Below, one piece after another: positions 61,330 through 64,000 of a stretch of DNA of 64,000 nt (the stretch's first letter is position 1; each line of letters begins with the position of its first letter). Source of the DNA: Neopusillimonas maritima. GTDB taxonomy: Bacteria > Pseudomonadota > Gammaproteobacteria > Burkholderiales > Burkholderiaceae_B. The DNA is taken from the NCBI RefSeq assembly GCF_040930455.2, contig NZ_CP170494.1. One strand, 5' to 3'. The position numbers were made by a program, and so were the translations under genes. The notes beneath the pieces are model-generated. The model made no database searches and was not told the origin of the DNA. It saw only the letters and a list, made by a program, of their open reading frames with translations.

Positions 61330-64000
61330 TTACGCCGTCATAAACGTTTTTAGTACCTGTCCCGTGTGGGACCTTTCGGCAATTTTCATAATTGCCTCGG
61401 GTGGGCCGTTTTCAACCAAACGACCGCCGTTCGTGCCGCCTTCGGGGCCCATGTCCACAATCCAGTCGGCTTCGGCAATAACATCCAGATTGTGTTCAAT
61501 TACCACCACGGTGTTGCCCGCTTCAACCAGGCGGTGCAGCACATGAATCAGCTTTTCAACGTCGGCCATCGACAGCCCGACGGTGGGTTCATCCAGCACA
61601 TAAAGGGTATGGGGTGTGCGTGACGCACGCCCCGTTGTGATAACGCCCTCGGTTAAGCGCGCCTTGGTGAGCTCGGTAACCAGTTTGATGCGCTGCGCCT
61701 CACCACCTGATAACGTGGGCGAGGGTTGCCCTAATGTTAAATAACCTAAACCCACGTCCTGCATCAGTTTCAGTGCGCGAGAAATTTTTGAATGGGCGGT
61801 GAAATGTTCAACGGCGTCATCCACGTCCATTTTCAAAATTTCACCGGCGCTCTTGCCCTGCCAGTTCACATCGAGTGTGTCGCGGTTGAAACGTTCACCG
61901 TTGCAGGCATCACAAGGCACTTTAACGTCGGGCAGAAAGTTCATTTCAATGGTCCGCAGGCCTTGACCTTCGCAAATGGGGCAGCGACCATCGCCCGTGT
62001 TGAACGAGAATCGCGCCGCCGTCCAGCCACGTAGCCGCGCATCACGCGTATTGGCAAACAGTTTACGGATATCATCCCAAAAACCAACATAGGTGGCCGG
62101 GCATGAGCGCGGTGTTTTGCCGATGGGTGTTTGGTCGACCTCCAATACGCGATCAATGGTTTCCCAACCGGTAATCGATTCGCAGCCGTGCCATTTCATG
62201 CTGGATTGACGACCCACGACATGCGCCAGGTTATCCAGCAACACATCGCGTGCCAGGGTGGATTTTCCTGATCCCGACACGCCGGTGACCACACTGAGGC
62301 AGCCGATGGGGATGCGTGCGGTTACGTGCTGCAGGTTATGAAGGTGCGCGCCCTGGATTTCAATCATCGGGGTTTCGTTGTGAATAACGCGACGCGGTTT
62401 GAAGGGGTGCTGCAAGGGGTGTTTCAGATAGCGCCCGGTAAGCGATTGGGGATCCTGCATGATTTCTTCCACGGTTCCCTGTGCCACCACTTGACCACCC
62501 CGCACCCCGGCGCCGGGGCCCATGTCGATAATATGCTGGGCTTTTTTAATGGTGTCTTCGTCGTGTTCAACCACCACTAGGGTGTTGCCGTTCCCTTCAA
62601 GACGGGCCAGCGCTTTCAGCAGAATCTGGTTGTCGCGCGGGTGCAAACCGATGGTGGGTTCGTCCAGCACATAGCAAACGCCTTGCAGATTCGAGCCTAA
62701 TTGTGCGGCCAGACGAATGCGTTGGGCCTCACCGCCCGACAGTGTGGGAGCGGCGCGATCCAGGCTTAAATAGTCGAGCCCCACTTCGCGCATAAAGTTC
62801 AGCCGCCCTTTGATTTCCTGCAGGATGTCGCGTGCGATTTCCGCATCGCGACCACGTAACACAAGCCCGTTGAAAAAGACATCGGCCTCGGCTACCGACC
62901 ATGAAGCCAGTTCCGCAATACCTTTGTCGCGCCAAAGTACGGCACGGGATACGCGATTCAGCCGGGCGCCGTTGCAGGAAGGGCAGCTATGCGCTTCGCC
63001 TTCGTACCAGGCATTCCACGCCGTTTCTTCGCCGGTTTGTGTTTCGTCGAACCCTTGCAGGCGCAGGCCGGTACCGAAGCAGTCGGTACACCAGCCATGT
63101 TTGGAGTTATACGAAAACATGCGCGGATCGGGTTCAGGAAAACTGGTGCCGCAGCAGGGGCAGGCCCGTTTCACCGAAAAATGCTGCGCCGGAAGGCCTT
63201 GAAGCGACTCTAAATTTCGGCGGTCGTCGATTGGGCCGGATGCGTTGGTAAGCGGTGCCAAGACGGTCAGGGTGCCATGTCCGTGTTCCAGTGCTTGCCG
63301 AATAGCCTGACGCAGCGCCAGCTCTTCTTTCGGATCGACGATCAGGTCGGCCACCGGCAACTCAATCGAGTGCTCTTTATAGCGGTCGAGGCGGGGCCAC
63401 GGCGATACGGGGATGAATTCTCCGTCGACGCGAAGGTGGGTGTGGCCTTTGCCTTGCGCCCATTTTGCCAAGTCGGTGTAATAACCCTTGCGTGCCGATA
63501 CCAGCGGTGCCAGCAGGCCAATGTGCTGCCCTTTGTGGTCGCGAATAAGCTGGGCGGCAATTTGTTCGGGCGATTGCGAGCTAACTTCAACGTTGCAGTC
63601 GGGGCACATTTGGGTGCCCAGTTTCACGTATAGCAAACGTAGAAAATGGTGGATCTCCGTCATGGTGGCCACGGTTGATTTACGCCCGCCGCGGCTGGTA
63701 CGTTGCTCGATGGCGACGGTGGGCGGAATGCCGTAGATGGCGTCAACATCGGGTTTGCCGGCGGGTTGCACAATGGCGCGGGCGTAGGCGTTCAACGATT
63801 CAAGATAACGGCGTTGCCCTTCGTTGAACAGGATGTCGAACGCCAGCGTGGATTTGCCCGAGCCCGACACACCCGTAATCACCGTAAAAGTATCGCGCGG
63901 AATATGGACGTTGACGCCTTTCAGATTATGTTCGCGCGCATTCAGGATGCTGATGTTGCGGGATAAGTTATGTTGTTTGCGCAGTGTCGTTTGCAGCGGC
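61330..64000 (-). CDS. uvrA: UvrA-family excinuclease ATPase, partial (5' end outside window)
   Basis: ATPase of nucleotide excision repair, or a paralogue. About 890 residues are visible, to the right edge, with no start codon of the usual type. Two ABC modules are present: GVSGSGKSTLAFD near the visible N-terminus with LSGGEAQRIRLA, and GVSGSGKSTLARDVLL with LSGGEAQRIKLV. Zinc motifs are CPCCGTSFPEPD with CTDC, and CPICEGQG with CDAC. The residues before the first motif (PLQTTLRKQHNLSRNISILN) lack a Met, so the gene extends further upstream. It may be the second half of a tandem UvrA. Confidence 0.88.
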   Translation of the reverse strand, partial: PLQTTLRKQHNLSRNISILNAREHNLKGVNVHIPRDTFTVITGVSGSGKSTLAFDILFNEGQRRYLESLNAYARAIVQPAGKPDVDAIYGIPPTVAIEQRTSRGGRKSTVATMTEIHHFLRLLYVKLGTQMCPDCNVEVSSQSPEQIAAQLIRDHKGQHIGLLAPLVSARKGYYTDLAKWAQGKGHTHLRVDGEFIPVSPWPRLDRYKEHSIELPVADLIVDPKEELALRQAIRQALEHGHGTLTVLAPLTNASGPIDDRRNLESLQGLPAQHFSVKRACPCCGTSFPEPDPRMFSYNSKHGWCTDCFGTGLRLQGFDETQTGEETAWNAWYEGEAHSCPSCNGARLNRVSRAVLWRDKGIAELASWSVAEADVFFNGLVLRGRDAEIARDILQEIKGRLNFMREVGLDYLSLDRAAPTLSGGEAQRIRLAAQLGSNLQGVCYVLDEPTIGLHPRDNQILLKALARLEGNGNTLVVVEHDEDTIKKAQHIIDMGPGAGVRGGQVVAQGTVEEIMQDPQSLTGRYLKHPLQHPFKPRRVIHNETPMIEIQGAHLHNLQHVTARIPIGCLSVVTGVSGSGKSTLARDVLLDNLAHVVGRQSSMKWHGCESITGWETIDRVLEVDQTPIGKTPRSCPATYVGFWDDIRKLFANTRDARLRGWTAARFSFNTGDGRCPICEGQGLRTIEMNFLPDVKVPCDACNGERFNRDTLDVNWQGKSAGEILKMDVDDAVEHFTAHSKISRALKLMQDVGLGYLTLGQPSPTLSGGEAQRIKLVTELTKARLTEGVITTGRASRTPHTLYVLDEPTVGLSMADVEKLIHVLHRLVEAGNTVVVIEHNLDVIAEADWIVDMGPEGGTNGGRLVENGPPEAIMKIAERSHTGQVLKTFMTA

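Overview
The window looks like the chromosome of a betaproteobacterium of the order Burkholderiales, most likely family Alcaligenaceae. This rests on protein family resemblance and conserved gene order (miaB-phoH-ybeY-corC-lnt, queA-tgt-yajC-secD-secF, tkt-gap-pgk-fba-purC-purE-purK-sua5). It also rests on moderately high GC and a complete box pathway for aerobic benzoate breakdown. No species can be named from sequence alone. Nearly all of the window is coding; no gene-free gap exceeds about 205 bases. I saw no tRNA, rRNA, insertion sequence, prophage or CRISPR array.

Layout. 1-6.7 kb: a cut-off GGDEF/EAL signalling protein, then the leftward miaB-phoH-ybeY-corC-lnt operon (tRNA modification, ribosome maturation, lipoprotein acylation). 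6.9-8.4 kb: a sulfite dehydrogenase pair, sorA-sorB. 8.5-14 kb: the leftward queA-tgt-yajC-secD-secF operon. 14-25.7 kb: housekeeping and small accessory genes: dacB, upp, a yqjD/yqjE-like membrane cluster, ubiD, a lytic transglycosylase, an aminotransferase, a degenerate FAD-oxidase-like gene, maeB, an orphan barstar-like gene and rsmE. 25.9-35.8 kb: a rightward carbon and purine block (tkt, gap, pgk, a mogA-like gene, fbaA, purC, purE, purK, sua5).

35.9-51.3 kb is the most distinctive region: a benzoate catabolic island in two divergent arms around boxR. The leftward arm carries a DUF4863/hydroxylaminobenzoate-lyase-like gene, 3,4-dehydroadipyl-CoA semialdehyde dehydrogenase, benzoate-CoA ligase, an alpha/beta hydrolase and a five-gene branched-chain-type ABC importer that probably brings in benzoate or a related aromatic acid. 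The rightward arm carries boxR, boxC, boxB, boxA and a MaoC-like hot-dog protein. Between boxR and boxC lies a sigma70-like promoter with three TGCA-N6-TGCA direct-repeat pairs, the best regulatory signal in the window.

51.3-64 kb: a small membrane protein coupled to an APC amino-acid permease; glutaryl-CoA dehydrogenase with a divergent LysR regulator and a good inverted repeat between them; gamma-glutamyltransferase; purU, an LhgO-like FAD oxidase, pdxH, a ChaC-type cyclotransferase and tcdA; and the 3' part of a UvrA-family gene that runs off the right edge and may be half of a tandem UvrA. I found no clearly new multi-gene system. The strongest leads are the BoxR operator array, the accessory genes of the box island, the orphan barstar and the degenerate FAD-oxidase-like protein.
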